From: Laspinema sp963821735
Lineage (GTDB): Bacteria; Cyanobacteriota; Cyanobacteriia; Cyanobacteriales; Laspinemataceae
Assembly (NCBI GenBank): GCA_963821735.1
Contig: CAWGFK010000034.1
Coordinates: 62,001 to 126,000, forward strand
DNA length: 64,000 bases
Direction of reading: 5' to 3'
Below are positions 8,780 through 17,295 of this stretch, piece after piece. The position numbers were made by a program, and so were the translations under genes. Every line of letters begins with the position of its first letter. Position 1 is the stretch's first letter. The notes beneath the pieces are model-generated. The model searched no databases and had not been told where the DNA came from. It saw only the letters and a program-made list of their open reading frames with translations.

Positions 8780-9028
8780 TCAAGCTGACTGTTGCTCGAA
8801 CTTGAGCGCCTTCAGTAATGCTTTATCCGAGTAAGATTTTTCCCAGTCGCCCTCTAGCTGAATCCGTACCGACTTGGCCCCACCATCCGGAGTGCAGACT
8901 ATCCAGTACAAATCACTCTCTCCTTTTACTTTGGCAGCCTCCTGGTTCTCCGGCTCATCAGAAAGACCCGCATAAGCCTGAGCGCAACTCCAGGTAATTC
9001 CCTTGGCGTCCGTCACTTCTCTTGGCAT
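8780..9028 (-). CDS. Conserved small cyanobacterial protein
   Basis: A protein of 82 residues starting MPREVTDAKGITWSCAQAYA, with SDLYWIVCTPDGGAKSVRIQ and a C-terminal WEKSYSDKALLKALK. It matches from memory a short conserved cyanobacterial family of unknown function, found at this length and with the same start. No membrane segment. Two conserved Cys (WSC, VCTP). It stands alone: its flanks are repeat DNA on one side and a divergent gene on the other. Confidence 0.7.
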   Translation of the reverse strand: MPREVTDAKGITWSCAQAYAGLSDEPENQEAAKVKGESDLYWIVCTPDGGAKSVRIQLEGDWEKSYSDKALLKALKFEQQSA

Positions 9029-9372
9029 TGCTTCTTACTCCTCTTGTTACCCCTAGTCTATGCCCCTGCTATCTTTCACACCTCTATCCCAGCCATGATT
9101 TAGGGGTGACTCGGCAAGAAATCCCCCAAGACTTGTGTATGCGCTCTCATCCGGATTTATGCAATCGCCTCTAAACGAAACTTCCCAGGGAATCCATTAT
9201 CTACCACCTGGGCTAGGGCTAATGGGAGCCAACATCGTATGGAGCCTATGTCCCTACGAAGTAGCTCAGAGCTTTTCGTTGAGCATCATCCTTAAATGTG
9301 CTTGCCGATGTCCGGATAATCTCAATGTCTTTGGTATGAGTGGATCACATTTATTTTCTAGCTCCGAATAAT
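9029..9372. other. Intergenic region between divergent genes
   Basis: No convincing gene: a 78-codon frame at 9135-9371 overlaps the next gene's start and has no family resemblance. Promoters for the genes at 8780-9028 and 9373-10470 must lie here, but no clear -35/-10 pair could be picked out. Confidence 0.4.
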
Positions 9373-10470
9373 ATGTCGCTAATTAAGAATGGTTGGAACA
9401 AGGTAGTGGGTGCAGGCGAAACCCTTATAAAAGGGGTAGCTAGCACGGTCGGTTTGGCCCCGCCCGCCGATATTCTCGCTCAGACAATCAGGAACAATGG
9501 CCTACTCCCTTTCGACGTAGGACAAATTCCGTCAATTGCTTCATTTATTCCGAAAATATCTGTCCCTAACCCTTTTAAATTTATCAAAGAGGTAATTGAA
9601 TCAATCGCTAATGTTTTCAAGGGATTGGCTGATACTATACTCAATAAATTAGACTACGTTATCACCAAAGCAGCAGACCAACTCAAGAATACTGGAATAG
9701 CTGTGGCTAATAAGTTTGAGGAAGTTGCCACTAATATTATTAGTAACATAGGAGAAACTTACAAAGAATTGCTGAATCAGACCTTGAGCGAAATCCGCTC
9801 TTTCTTAAATGAGGCTTTGGAAGAAGCTAAAGCATTGCTGCATGAGACTAATGCTTATGTAGAGGCTCGGATAAGCCAAGTTGCGGAAATCGTTGCAGCC
9901 AGCTTGAACCAAGTAGCTAAAATAGCCGAGGATTACACCCCAGGCAAAATTAGAAGCGAGCTAGTTGCTCCAACTTTAGAAAAGATAGAAGAAATGCAAA
10001 AACAACTATTCCAAGACGTTAATAATGTCTTAGATAAGCTGATTAATGAGGTCAATCAAAAGGCTGAAGCATTCAAAAGAAGAACCAATCTGGTGGCTAT
10101 CGTTAGCTCATCAATCGGGAGAGATACTTTAAAAAGCATGGGTTTAGGACTGGGTGACCTAGAACTTTCTGACTGGAATTATTACCAGTTCCAAAAAGCC
10201 TACTTACAACAAGTAATCGAGCGCGATGGGCAAATAACTATTAAAGAAAGATTAGCAGTTTATGACGAAATGCAAGAAAATGCGGCTATTATGCGGTTTC
10301 TCAATATAGTTGCTACACCGGGTCAAAATGAATTTTTCGCACAAGAATGGTTAGAATATGGCTTGCTCCGGCAGGAAACTGAAAAGTTTCTCGGTGTTGC
10401 CACTAACATCACTTCAGGGGAAAGACCCTCTATTATAGACCGCTTGATTCAGAGAGCCTTGACTATTTAA
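9373..10470 (+). CDS. Long amphipathic-helical (apolipoprotein-like) protein
   Basis: About 365 residues from ATG 9373 (MSLIKNGWNKVVGAGETLIK); an ATG 33 bases earlier is less likely. After an N-terminal part with glycines and prolines there are about 200 residues of continuous amphipathic helix with recurring 11-residue-like periods (LKNTGIAVANKFEEVATNII, LNEALEEAKALLHETNAYVE, NVLDKLINEVNQKAEAFKRR). This resembles tail-tape, apolipoprotein or LEA-like membrane-surface helices. The C-terminal third (LGLGLGDLELSDWNYYQFQK ... IIDRLIQRALTI) looks globular. There is no signal peptide. The next gene, a lipoprotein, starts 14 bases later, so both probably form an operon and may act at the same membrane. 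Family not recognised. Confidence 0.65.
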   Translation: MSLIKNGWNKVVGAGETLIKGVASTVGLAPPADILAQTIRNNGLLPFDVGQIPSIASFIPKISVPNPFKFIKEVIESIANVFKGLADTILNKLDYVITKAADQLKNTGIAVANKFEEVATNIISNIGETYKELLNQTLSEIRSFLNEALEEAKALLHETNAYVEARISQVAEIVAASLNQVAKIAEDYTPGKIRSELVAPTLEKIEEMQKQLFQDVNNVLDKLINEVNQKAEAFKRRTNLVAIVSSSIGRDTLKSMGLGLGDLELSDWNYYQFQKAYLQQVIERDGQITIKERLAVYDEMQENAAIMRFLNIVATPGQNEFFAQEWLEYGLLRQETEKFLGVATNITSGERPSIIDRLIQRALTI

Positions 10471-10484
10471 TTGGAGAGTTTAAC

Positions 10485-10937
10485 ATGACTTTAACGGGAT
10501 ATTTCCGGAATTCTTTCCTGGCTATCACTTGTACTTTTAGCCTGCTTGGACTAACGAGTTGTGAGTGGATTAAGCCTAAACTCGTTGAAATTAAAACTTG
10601 TGAACAATTAAACGCCGAAGGTTTTTGTCTCGAAGATTTAACAAGCTTTGAAAACAAAAATCAAAACCTCTTTGTCAGTGCTAATTTGAACAATGCTTCA
10701 AGTAATACCCTAGTTACTGTCGATTGGAAATACTTGCCCAATACTGGTCCGGTAGCGGGACAAGAAATTCCGCTGACCCAAGAAACAATCAAGCCCAAAG
10801 GAAGTGATAACTTTGTCGTGTCATCAATTTCTAGTCCAGCCAGAGGATGGCAACCCGGAAACTATCAAGTAATTCTTACCCTGCCTAATGTAGCAAACTC
10901 CGAACCTAGCATTAAAGAATTTACCATTAATCCTTAG
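10485..10937 (+). CDS. Putative lipoprotein
   Basis: A protein of 150 residues. The N-terminus has a positively charged start, a hydrophobic stretch (SFLAITCTFSLLGL) and the lipobox LTSC near residue 26, so signal peptidase II processing and lipid anchoring are expected. The mature part holds two more Cys (KTCEQLNAEGFCLEDL) that could form a disulphide, then a beta-rich domain (NQNLFVSANLNNASSNTLVT ... GNYQVILTLP) like an Ig or FN3 fold. The start is supported by GGAGAG nine bases upstream. It follows the helical protein at 14 bases and is probably co-transcribed. Confidence 0.65.
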   Translation: MTLTGYFRNSFLAITCTFSLLGLTSCEWIKPKLVEIKTCEQLNAEGFCLEDLTSFENKNQNLFVSANLNNASSNTLVTVDWKYLPNTGPVAGQEIPLTQETIKPKGSDNFVVSSISSPARGWQPGNYQVILTLPNVANSEPSIKEFTINP

Positions 10938-11407
10938 TTTCATAGGACTCATCTTCTGGGTACTGTTTTCGGTTTTCTGGAACGCCGCACAGCGTTGGCG
11001 GAGCCTGTGCGTGGCGCACTTAGCCATGCCTACTTGCGATCGCCACTAACAACCTGCAACCCGTTTCAGTTTCTAGCCAATGTCACCGTCAGGGTCGAAT
11101 CCCTAGATGACAACATCCGGAGAATGGGACGTGGATGTGAATGGCTTCGCAGAAATGGTCCAGGTTGAAAGCGATTCTCCTTCGCAGAGACCTGGCGATC
11201 GCCTCTGGTCATGCGGCCAAGTTTGTGGTGGATTGCACCTGCTGCAACTGACTCCGGACCCACTGGCGCTAATGAGGATGAGGAATAAGCTATTAATTGT
11301 CCCAAGCGATGATTTCTCCAAAATGTCGCTTCCAACAGTTTAGCCGCCGGTGATGATTCCTAAACTATGGGCGTTGAGAGTTATTAGGTTGAAAACCAGG
11401 CGATCGC
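10938..11407. other. Non-coding spacer with short palindromic motifs
   Basis: No supported gene; overlapping frames occur on both strands without start signals. It holds a GC-rich motif of the type CGCACAGCGTTGGCGGAGCC, common between cyanobacterial genes, and two GCGATCGC octamers. Confidence 0.4.
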
Positions 11408-11683
11408 CTATTCCACCCGTAGCAGTTTCCCCTCGATAAACTGCCAGCCGTCCGGTGCCCAGTTTTCCTCGGGTTCATCAGTGTAGGGATTGGTGATAGG
11501 AGCCTCAATTTCGACGGGTTCGCCTAGCTCTAGGAAATCCTGAAAGGGTATATGTATTAATGATGTGCCTGGGTCATAGTCTTTGCACGTTTCCTCGGTT
11601 GGACCCGATGGATGCGGCGCACAGACTAGCGCGTAGTGATGGGCGTTGTATCGGCAGGAGTGGTATTCAGGGAGTTTTGGCAT
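11408..11683 (-). CDS. Small Cys-containing protein, DUF6464-like
   Basis: About 91 residues from ATG 11683 (MPKLPEYHSCRYNAHHYALV). The pattern CRYNA ... LVCAPHPSGP ... CKDYDPG matches the CRxNA/LRCAVNPxGPC/CxDxEP signature I associate with the DUF6464 family of cyanobacteria. A longer frame starts at 11734 with a low-complexity head and is less likely. Three Cys could bind a metal. No neighbour on the same strand suggests a role. Confidence 0.55.
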   Translation of the reverse strand: MPKLPEYHSCRYNAHHYALVCAPHPSGPTEETCKDYDPGTSLIHIPFQDFLELGEPVEIEAPITNPYTDEPEENWAPDGWQFIEGKLLRVE

Positions 11684-11734
11684 GAGTGGCGATCGCCTGT
11701 TCCGTCGGGATTGATTCAATTTTGCCATCATCAA

Positions 11735-12250
11735 TAACTGTCGGAGGCGACACTTATTTTTCCCGACAGTCCCCGGGGCCGTTGCCAGTTGTCTCTGGTG
11801 GGGGCTGTTCGAGATGAAAGCGGGCTAGTGCCGTGAGTTTCACTGGCGATCGGGTCGGTAAACCACTCGTGTTAAGTCAATCTCTAACTCTAAATATCGG
11901 GATTGGCTGTAACTAAGACATTTTAGGCAATGACATAAAAAAAGCACCTAAATTACTGCTATGCGGGCTGTAACCCAACAGATTCAACAAAAAAATGGCT
12001 AAAGTTTTGTTAAGAGATTTAAACAGATTTTTTGCGGTTTAAAGAACAAATTCTATAGGAAACCCGTTTTGCAAATAAAAGAAGTAAATTAGTCAAGAAT
12101 TGCAATGCTCTCTTCTTATTTTTTGATTTTAATGTTCATAAGTTTTTCACAATTTTTTTTAGAATTATTTAATGTTTAAGCAGGTATTTTCTAAAAAACT
12201 TATTTTTAAAGAATTTTTAAAAATAAGATTATAAAGTTTTAGCAAATAAA
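11735..12250. other. AT-rich intergenic region
   Basis: No gene. From about 11930 to 12250 the DNA is markedly AT-rich with many A and T runs, unlike its surroundings. Promoters for the PEP-CTERM gene downstream probably lie here or further right. A fragment of the GACAGTCCCCGGGG repeat also found near 18225 occurs near 11768. Confidence 0.4.
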
Positions 12251-12253
12251 GAT

Positions 12254-12357
12254 AAGTAGGTCGGCGGAATTAACGCGAAGTTGGGCAACCGACATAACCC
12301 TTGCAGCAAAAGGGTTTTAGGCAAAACGAACCTGGAAATATTTTCGCCTACCTACTT
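12254..12357 (+). ncRNA. Structured RNA candidate upstream of the PEP-CTERM gene
   Basis: AAGTAGGT (12254-12261) pairs exactly with ACCTACTT (12350-12357); after one mismatch GGCG (12263-12266) pairs with CGCC (12345-12348), closing a domain of about 104 bases. Inside, AACCCTT and AAGGGTT form a hairpin (about 12295-12315) and TTGGGCAACCGA is a small hairpin candidate. The block is GC-richer than its AT-rich flanks. It ends 169 bases before the start at 12527, so it could be a leader element or a separate small RNA. It does not match any riboswitch consensus I could recall. Confidence 0.4.
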
Positions 12358-12377
12358 AAGGGGTTTATAAAGTTTTG

Positions 12378-12403
12378 GTAAAGATTGGTTTTCAAATCTT
12401 TAC
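12378..12403. other. 9-bp perfect hairpin in the PEP-CTERM leader
   Basis: GTAAAGATT and AATCTTTAC pair perfectly around an 8-base loop, 20 bases after the structured RNA candidate. There is no U-run, so it is not a typical terminator. It could be an operator or part of the leader fold. Confidence 0.35.
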
Positions 12404-12526
12404 AACAAGTAAAAGATTTAGCTATGCTTACGTAATATTACTGAATAAAAGTTCTCGGTAACTTCTAAGCATTAAGTTAAAAAATTACGTGAAGCATCGG
12501 GAATAACCTAAAATAAAGAGGTAAAA

Positions 12527-14461
12527 ATGCTTAAACTTAATTCCATTTTAAAATGTGGCTTGCTAACCGCTCTCACCGTGGGCACTAACAGCCTAATTTT
12601 TCAGCCTGCTGCATCCGCCTGGAAAATAACTCGCACAGGGCGAGAATTGCTGGTTAATCAACCTCTTACTATTGGCGGTAAATCCTTTAGTTGTCCAGGT
12701 TACGGTTTCATTCCAGGGGCAATTTTAGAAAATAATGGTCAGACATCAACTGTATTCATGGATAAACCCTTGTGTTTACCCTATAGCCCATCAGGAACTA
12801 CGGTTGGTAATACAACAGTATCTTTTTCATTTAAAACCACTAACCAAGGTGTTCAAGTAGACTTACGCTTCTATACTCCACAGAGCGTCGAGTTCCTAGG
12901 CGGAGAAGATACAGATAATTGGACACTAGAAGGATACCTCGAACAGGCTTCACTGGGAAATGGATTGTATCGTAAAAGTATTTTTACTGGTGAGGGAACT
13001 GAACAGACAACAAAAACATTCCCAACATCTTACCATGAAGGTTCTTTTAATTCTGGTAGTGCAGGACTTCCTATAGGTTCCGATCCTCTTTACTCTACTA
13101 AGAATAGTATTGTGAGTTCAGATTCTACTCCTGGGCCAACGGCTGAAGACTATAGACAACTCTGGTCAGCAAGTGGCCAAGCTGTTTTAAATAGTGGTGA
13201 TATTTTTGTAAGAGAGTATTTAATGCAACCATACTATGGTGCTTACGAGCCTTCAGGTAATGTTTTTGCTGATTCTACCTACTACAAGTTATCTTCATAC
13301 ACTCAGCAACCAGGAATAGATGATAATGGCAGTCCCAAAGATATTATTCCCACTTTATTCGGGGAAAAAATTGTTGAGTCTTCTTTATTACCTAATTTTT
13401 CCGAAAATACAATATATGTTGATGAGCAATCGAAAACTAGCTGGCTAGCACAACTTGCTACTCCTGACGAAGTGAATACTTTAGAGAAAATAACTTCTCC
13501 TTTAAAAGGTTACAATCCTAACGAAATAATTAATAATACAAAGCTGGAGGCTTATCCCTCGGATGATAAAAGAACAATTTACTTTGATTTTGCCCCTAAG
13601 ATTAATACTATTTCGATTGAACTTGGCACATTAGCAAAAGCTTTAGGTTACGAATACTTCAACTATTTACAAATAATTTCTGGCGTTCCGAAAAGCGAAA
13701 CATGGTGGGATGGAAACGGAAAACGAATAGTAGATAAAGGAAAAATAACCACATCTAAAGGAACAGGGGCATTCTTCGATTCATTACCAGGTGGAAATAT
13801 AATTTACACTTATGATGAATCGAATTTGAATACAAGAACTCGGGAGATTATAAATAGCGCTCAACTTTCTCCACAGGATCTTAATGACTCAAAAAATAAA
13901 AATGGGCATTGGATTAAAGCAGATACACAACCTTTTTATAATGACGTACCTGGGTATGGAGGCAAACAGCCAGGAGATTGGGGAACGTACGAGGATCATG
14001 CCGATTCATATAGCATATCAATGGACGATACACCTTTTTCGGCAATAAACCCCAATAAGGAACATCGGTTTTTTCATACACTTCTGGTAGGTGTTAAAGA
14101 TAAAGGAAAGACTTTTCATTCTTTTGAGGGTTTAGATAAGTATTGGAACAGTAATACAACTTGCCTCGACGGAATACTTTCTGATTCTACTTGTAGCGGT
14201 AGTATCGGCAGTGGTCCTTCAGAATTGCTGCCTGAATTTACAACTGGAGGTATTGAAATACTAGACGACAGCGTTACATTTGATGAGTTACCAGACGATG
14301 TAATTGCTTTGTTTACCGCAGCGGGTGGTAAGCTGATCAAGACTGATGGTTCAGAGTACATCAGAAATCAAGATATAGAGGCGGTTCCTGAACCTTCATC
14401 TATATTAGGATTAATGATGGCATTAAGTGCTGGTGCTGCTATCAAACGAAAAATTAGATAG
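12527..14461 (+). CDS. PEP-CTERM sorting-signal exported protein
   Basis: A protein of 644 residues. The N-terminal signal peptide (LLTALTVGTNSLIFQPAASA) ends near Ala31. The C-terminus has VPEPSSILGL, then a hydrophobic helix (MMALSAGAAI) and the basic end KRKIR, the tripartite PEP-CTERM signal read by exosortase. The large middle is rich in Asn, Ser, Gly, Thr and Tyr and has few Cys (one pair near TTCLDGILSDSTC). It contains no enzyme motif I recognise. Expected location: cell surface or extracellular matrix. No exosortase gene is in the window. The ATG follows AAAGAGGTAAAA (GAGG), a good ribosome-binding site. Codon use is more AT-rich than in most neighbours. Confidence 0.85.
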   Translation: MLKLNSILKCGLLTALTVGTNSLIFQPAASAWKITRTGRELLVNQPLTIGGKSFSCPGYGFIPGAILENNGQTSTVFMDKPLCLPYSPSGTTVGNTTVSFSFKTTNQGVQVDLRFYTPQSVEFLGGEDTDNWTLEGYLEQASLGNGLYRKSIFTGEGTEQTTKTFPTSYHEGSFNSGSAGLPIGSDPLYSTKNSIVSSDSTPGPTAEDYRQLWSASGQAVLNSGDIFVREYLMQPYYGAYEPSGNVFADSTYYKLSSYTQQPGIDDNGSPKDIIPTLFGEKIVESSLLPNFSENTIYVDEQSKTSWLAQLATPDEVNTLEKITSPLKGYNPNEIINNTKLEAYPSDDKRTIYFDFAPKINTISIELGTLAKALGYEYFNYLQIISGVPKSETWWDGNGKRIVDKGKITTSKGTGAFFDSLPGGNIIYTYDESNLNTRTREIINSAQLSPQDLNDSKNKNGHWIKADTQPFYNDVPGYGGKQPGDWGTYEDHADSYSISMDDTPFSAINPNKEHRFFHTLLVGVKDKGKTFHSFEGLDKYWNSNTTCLDGILSDSTCSGSIGSGPSELLPEFTTGGIEILDDSVTFDELPDDVIALFTAAGGKLIKTDGSEYIRNQDIEAVPEPSSILGLMMALSAGAAIKRKIR

Positions 14462-14575
14462 CCGCATAGAAAATAACAGGCAAGTTGCCCGTGTAGTGTA
14501 CTCGAATCGGTAAGCGTTCGCGCAGCTTGTGTGGTGCCCGTAAACTATGTGGGAGGCTTGTGACCGCTGGAATAA

Positions 14576-14702
14576 CTGTCGGAAGTGACAGTTATCTGAT
14601 TATGAGTTGCGATCGCCTCGCCAATAAGTGCCAGTGCTGACAGTTTGAGGATTCGCCGCTGGTGATTCCTCCCCGATAACGCTCACTTCCGACAGTTATC
14701 GC
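14576..14702. repeat. Dispersed repeat (GCCGCTGGTGATTC family), copies 1a/1b
   Basis: Contains GTGACAGTTATCTGATTATG followed by a GCGATCGC site, then TTCGCCGCTGGTGATTCCTC with CCGATAACGCTCACTTCCGA. The same blocks recur at 17200-17295, 17999-18092 and 20371-20455. Nothing indicates a gene here. Confidence 0.6.
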
Positions 14703-14789
14703 GTTTCTCATGCCTATAAGGTACGGCGATGGCGGCCCAAGAAGGGAGAGGGGCTTTAGAGTTAACAGGTAAGCGGTCAGGTAATAAGC

Positions 14790-15096
14790 AACAGGGTGGA
14801 AAGGATGGTTCAAGAAGCTAACGCCCAGACCGAAACAACGGTCAACGCCTCACAAGGGATGGATTAACGTCCGGAATATGCTGACGTGAACCGCAATGTG
14901 CCAAAAGCTAGAGGTACCAGTAGCAATGAATAAGCCTAAATCTGATTCAATCTCGAAGACAGAGGGATGGAAAACTATTAATTGGCGAAAAGCCGAGCGA
15001 TACGTTTTCAAGTTGCAAAAACGCATCTATGCTGCTTCACGTTGTAGTGATGTCAAAAGAATGCGCCAACTCCAAAAAACACTGATGAGATCTTGA
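14790..15096 (+). mobile_element. Group II intron remnant (5' RNA/domain IV part and truncated RT gene)
   Basis: The lead-in to the ORF (CTAACGCCCAGACCG ..., GTGAACCGCAATGTGCCAAAA) resembles the sequence before intron-encoded proteins of cyanobacterial group II introns. It is followed by the first 56 residues of a reverse transcriptase, which stop abruptly. The catalytic domains V and VI are absent. The 5' limit is approximate. Confidence 0.6.
14926..15096 (+). pseudogene. Truncated group II intron reverse transcriptase, N-terminal fragment
   Basis: The fragment begins at ATG 14926 (MNKPKSDSISKTEGWKTINW) and contains YVFKLQKRIYAASRCSDVKR and LQKTLMRS, which is the RT N-terminal domain of intron maturases (W..INW......V..LQ.RIY.AS..GD......LQ..L..S). 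It stops right after LMRS; the palm, finger, X and endonuclease domains are missing. The following sequence belongs to another reading frame, which marks a deletion or recombination breakpoint near 15093. Confidence 0.75.
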
Positions 15097-15236
15097 CAAC
15101 GTTGGGTATTGGTGCTTTGATGGGATGGATGAGTTTACTTTGGTCGCAAGGAGGGTTTGCGCCGGGGGAAGCGGTTCATTTGACTCTTGAGCAGGCGGAG
15201 GCTTTGCGGTGGGCGACTAGCGCTGAGGGGAAATAA
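15093..15236 (+). pseudogene. Orphan C-terminal gene fragment
   Basis: An open frame without start gives LTTLGIGALMGWMSLLWSQG, then FAPGEAVHLTLEQAEALRWA and the end TSAEGK. This looks like the tail of a real protein with a membrane segment, fused to the truncated intron. Its 5' part is missing. Family unknown. Confidence 0.35.
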
Positions 15237-15400
15237 AACCTGTGGAATTCCACTTTTGTACTCACTCTGAGAGCGCCTACCTTCCCACTTGCTATGGGCG
15301 GAAATTTATGGATGAAATGTTTATGGTTTTATACACTATAAAGGGATATTAGAACTTGTTATACAATGTAATTAACCTTACCTAATTAGAAGTTCAGCAT

Positions 15401-17083
15401 ATGAAGAGATTAATTGTATTAGCAACTGGGACTGATGGATCGCTTCAAAAATGGCGACCTCTATTAGAGAGACTACGTGAGGAGGAGTTAGTAGTTGACA
15501 GTAAGTGGCTAATTTTTAATCACTGTGGATTCTGGAATATTAATGCCTTTAGTAAGTATTTTACTAAATCAATTGAAAGACTATCGCTTGAACTGAAAGC
15601 GAAAATCGAACAGTATTGGCTTGCGGCAGTTGCTAGTGATGAGCCTTTTGACGATATTATTTGCCTTGGTCATAGCTTTGGTGGATTAATGGTAAGACAA
15701 GCTTATTTAATGGCTGCTGGAGCTTACCCCGGAAGTGTCAAAAGTGAAATTCCGTGGGTGGAAAAAGTTAGTCGTTTTGTTCTACTTGCATCGACTAATC
15801 GAGGATTTAAAGCTAATAATTTCTTGATATCAGCAGTCGTAGATTTATCAAGCGCAACGGGTTGGTTCCCAATTTTACGCGATACGGTTCAGGGATCTGC
15901 TTTTGTTACCAACTTACGGATCGCTTGGATTCGCTATTTTTCAAACTTCCAGGGTGCAGAACCGATAATGATTCAAATTCTTGGCACTGAAGATGGCATT
16001 GTCAAGAGAGAAGATAGCATTGATATTCAACAATTTCCTAACGGTGTTCAGTTTGATATGGCTGGTGTAAACCATGACAATCTTTACCGTCCTCAAGGAA
16101 GAAATTCTAAAGCACTTGAAGAATGGGAGCTACGCTATAATGTAATAAAATGGGCAATGCTACAATGTAATCCTCAAAAACCTGAGCAAATCCCCTCTGA
16201 ACTTAGGGGTGGTGTTACGGTTAACCCTACAGAAAGCGCACCTGAAACCACAACTGTTTTTGTCATACACGGGATACGGGATAGTAACAGTGGTTGGGCT
16301 AGCCAGTTAGAAGATCAGATTAGGAATCTTACCAATGGAAAAATTGCAGTAGTGCGCTCTACATATGGTTATTTTTCTGCTTTTAATTTCTTCTTTCCCT
16401 GGCTCAGGCGGCAGAATATTCGCTGGTTTCAAGATCAGTACAGTTATCGCTTTGCCTTAAATCCCAAGACAGAATTCCTTTTCATTGGTCATAGCAACGG
16501 TACATACATTCTTGGAGAAAGTTTGAAAAGAGTGTCAGCTATGAGATTTAATCGAATCTACTTGGCAGGTAGTGTTTTACCTTGTGAGTATCCTTGGCAA
16601 GAGCGCTTTGATTTAGGTCAGCTTAGGGAGTTTCGGAATGACAGAAGTTGTTGGGATTGGCCAGTGGGAATTCTGTGCAGTGGTTTACGTGGACTTGGAA
16701 TGAAAGATATTGGTACTGGTGGATTTGACGGTTTCCATTTCGATGATTATCGTACAGAAGAGGTCTGCTATTACAACGGAGAGCATGGAGAACCTCTTGA
16801 TAAGGAAAACCATACCAGTATTCTTGCATTCATATTGGATGGAGATTGCACTCATCCCCCAAATCTTCTCAGACTCGAACAAGTTTCAGCTAAGTTTAAA
16901 TTGATTTCGCGAATGGCTCCCTACTTTGCGCCATTACTGTTGTTGCTAGCCTTTTGCATTGTATTTCTATGGATTAGGTGGATTCTTCAGGGTTTTGGGT
17001 GGAACAATTTGGAGTTCTGGCTTAAACTCATCATTTCGGTTGCAATTGTATATTTTGCCTATGCTGTTGCTAAAACGGGTTGA
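15401..17083 (+). CDS. Tandem alpha/beta-hydrolase protein with C-terminal membrane helices
   Basis: One frame of 560 residues holds two lipase-like domains. Domain 1 (about residues 1-270) has the nucleophile elbow CLGHSFGGLMVRQAY, an Asp candidate in QILGTEDGIVKRED and a His candidate in MAGVNHDNLYRP. Domain 2 (about 285-490) starts with TTVFVIHGIRDSNSGWASQL and has a second elbow FIGHSNGTYILGESL; a His candidate lies in KENHTSILAF. Two hydrophobic stretches (PYFAPLLLLLAFCIVFLWIR and FWLKLIISVAIVYFAYAVA) at the C-terminus predict membrane anchoring with both domains on the same side. No signal peptide is present, so the domains are probably cytoplasmic. Substrate unknown; PGAP1/lipase-like esterases are the closest comparison. 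The gene is intact, AT-rich and stands alone among repeats, which suggests transfer. Confidence 0.75.
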   Translation: MKRLIVLATGTDGSLQKWRPLLERLREEELVVDSKWLIFNHCGFWNINAFSKYFTKSIERLSLELKAKIEQYWLAAVASDEPFDDIICLGHSFGGLMVRQAYLMAAGAYPGSVKSEIPWVEKVSRFVLLASTNRGFKANNFLISAVVDLSSATGWFPILRDTVQGSAFVTNLRIAWIRYFSNFQGAEPIMIQILGTEDGIVKREDSIDIQQFPNGVQFDMAGVNHDNLYRPQGRNSKALEEWELRYNVIKWAMLQCNPQKPEQIPSELRGGVTVNPTESAPETTTVFVIHGIRDSNSGWASQLEDQIRNLTNGKIAVVRSTYGYFSAFNFFFPWLRRQNIRWFQDQYSYRFALNPKTEFLFIGHSNGTYILGESLKRVSAMRFNRIYLAGSVLPCEYPWQERFDLGQLREFRNDRSCWDWPVGILCSGLRGLGMKDIGTGGFDGFHFDDYRTEEVCYYNGEHGEPLDKENHTSILAFILDGDCTHPPNLLRLEQVSAKFKLISRMAPYFAPLLLLLAFCIVFLWIRWILQGFGWNNLEFWLKLIISVAIVYFAYAVAKTG

Positions 17084-17199
17084 CTGCTATCCTGACGACC
17101 CATATAGGAGCAAAGGAAAGGAGAAGGAAGGCGCTTTTCTTGAGCATACCAGAGAGAGCAATGTTTGCAGAGATAGAGATGGCCTACATCCTCTCTACC

Positions 17200-17295
17200 C
17201 CAACTTTGGCAGTTTAGGAATTCGCCGCCGGTGATTCATCCCCGATAACTCTCAACTCTGACAGTTTGAGGATTTCCCACCAGTTGCGATCGCCC
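17200..17295. repeat. Dispersed repeat (GCCGCCGGTGATTC family), copy 2
   Basis: CAACTTTGGCAGTTTAGGAA, then TTCGCCGCCGGTGATTCATC and CCCGATAACTCTCAACTCTG match the copies at 14576-14702, 17999-18092 and 20371-20455. The C-terminal codons of the gene at 17214-17522 lie inside this repeat, so that end of the gene may have been added by repeat insertion. Confidence 0.6.

Noticed and set aside
10938..11407. Frames at 10824-11343 on both strands
   Set aside because: They overlap each other and a lipoprotein gene, lack start signals and consist partly of intergenic repeat motifs.
12254..12357. Assignment of the leader structure to a known riboswitch
   Set aside because: Consensus elements of c-di-GMP-I, cobalamin, TPP, fluoride and glutamine riboswitches, as far as I recall them, are not present. 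Left as an unknown structured RNA.
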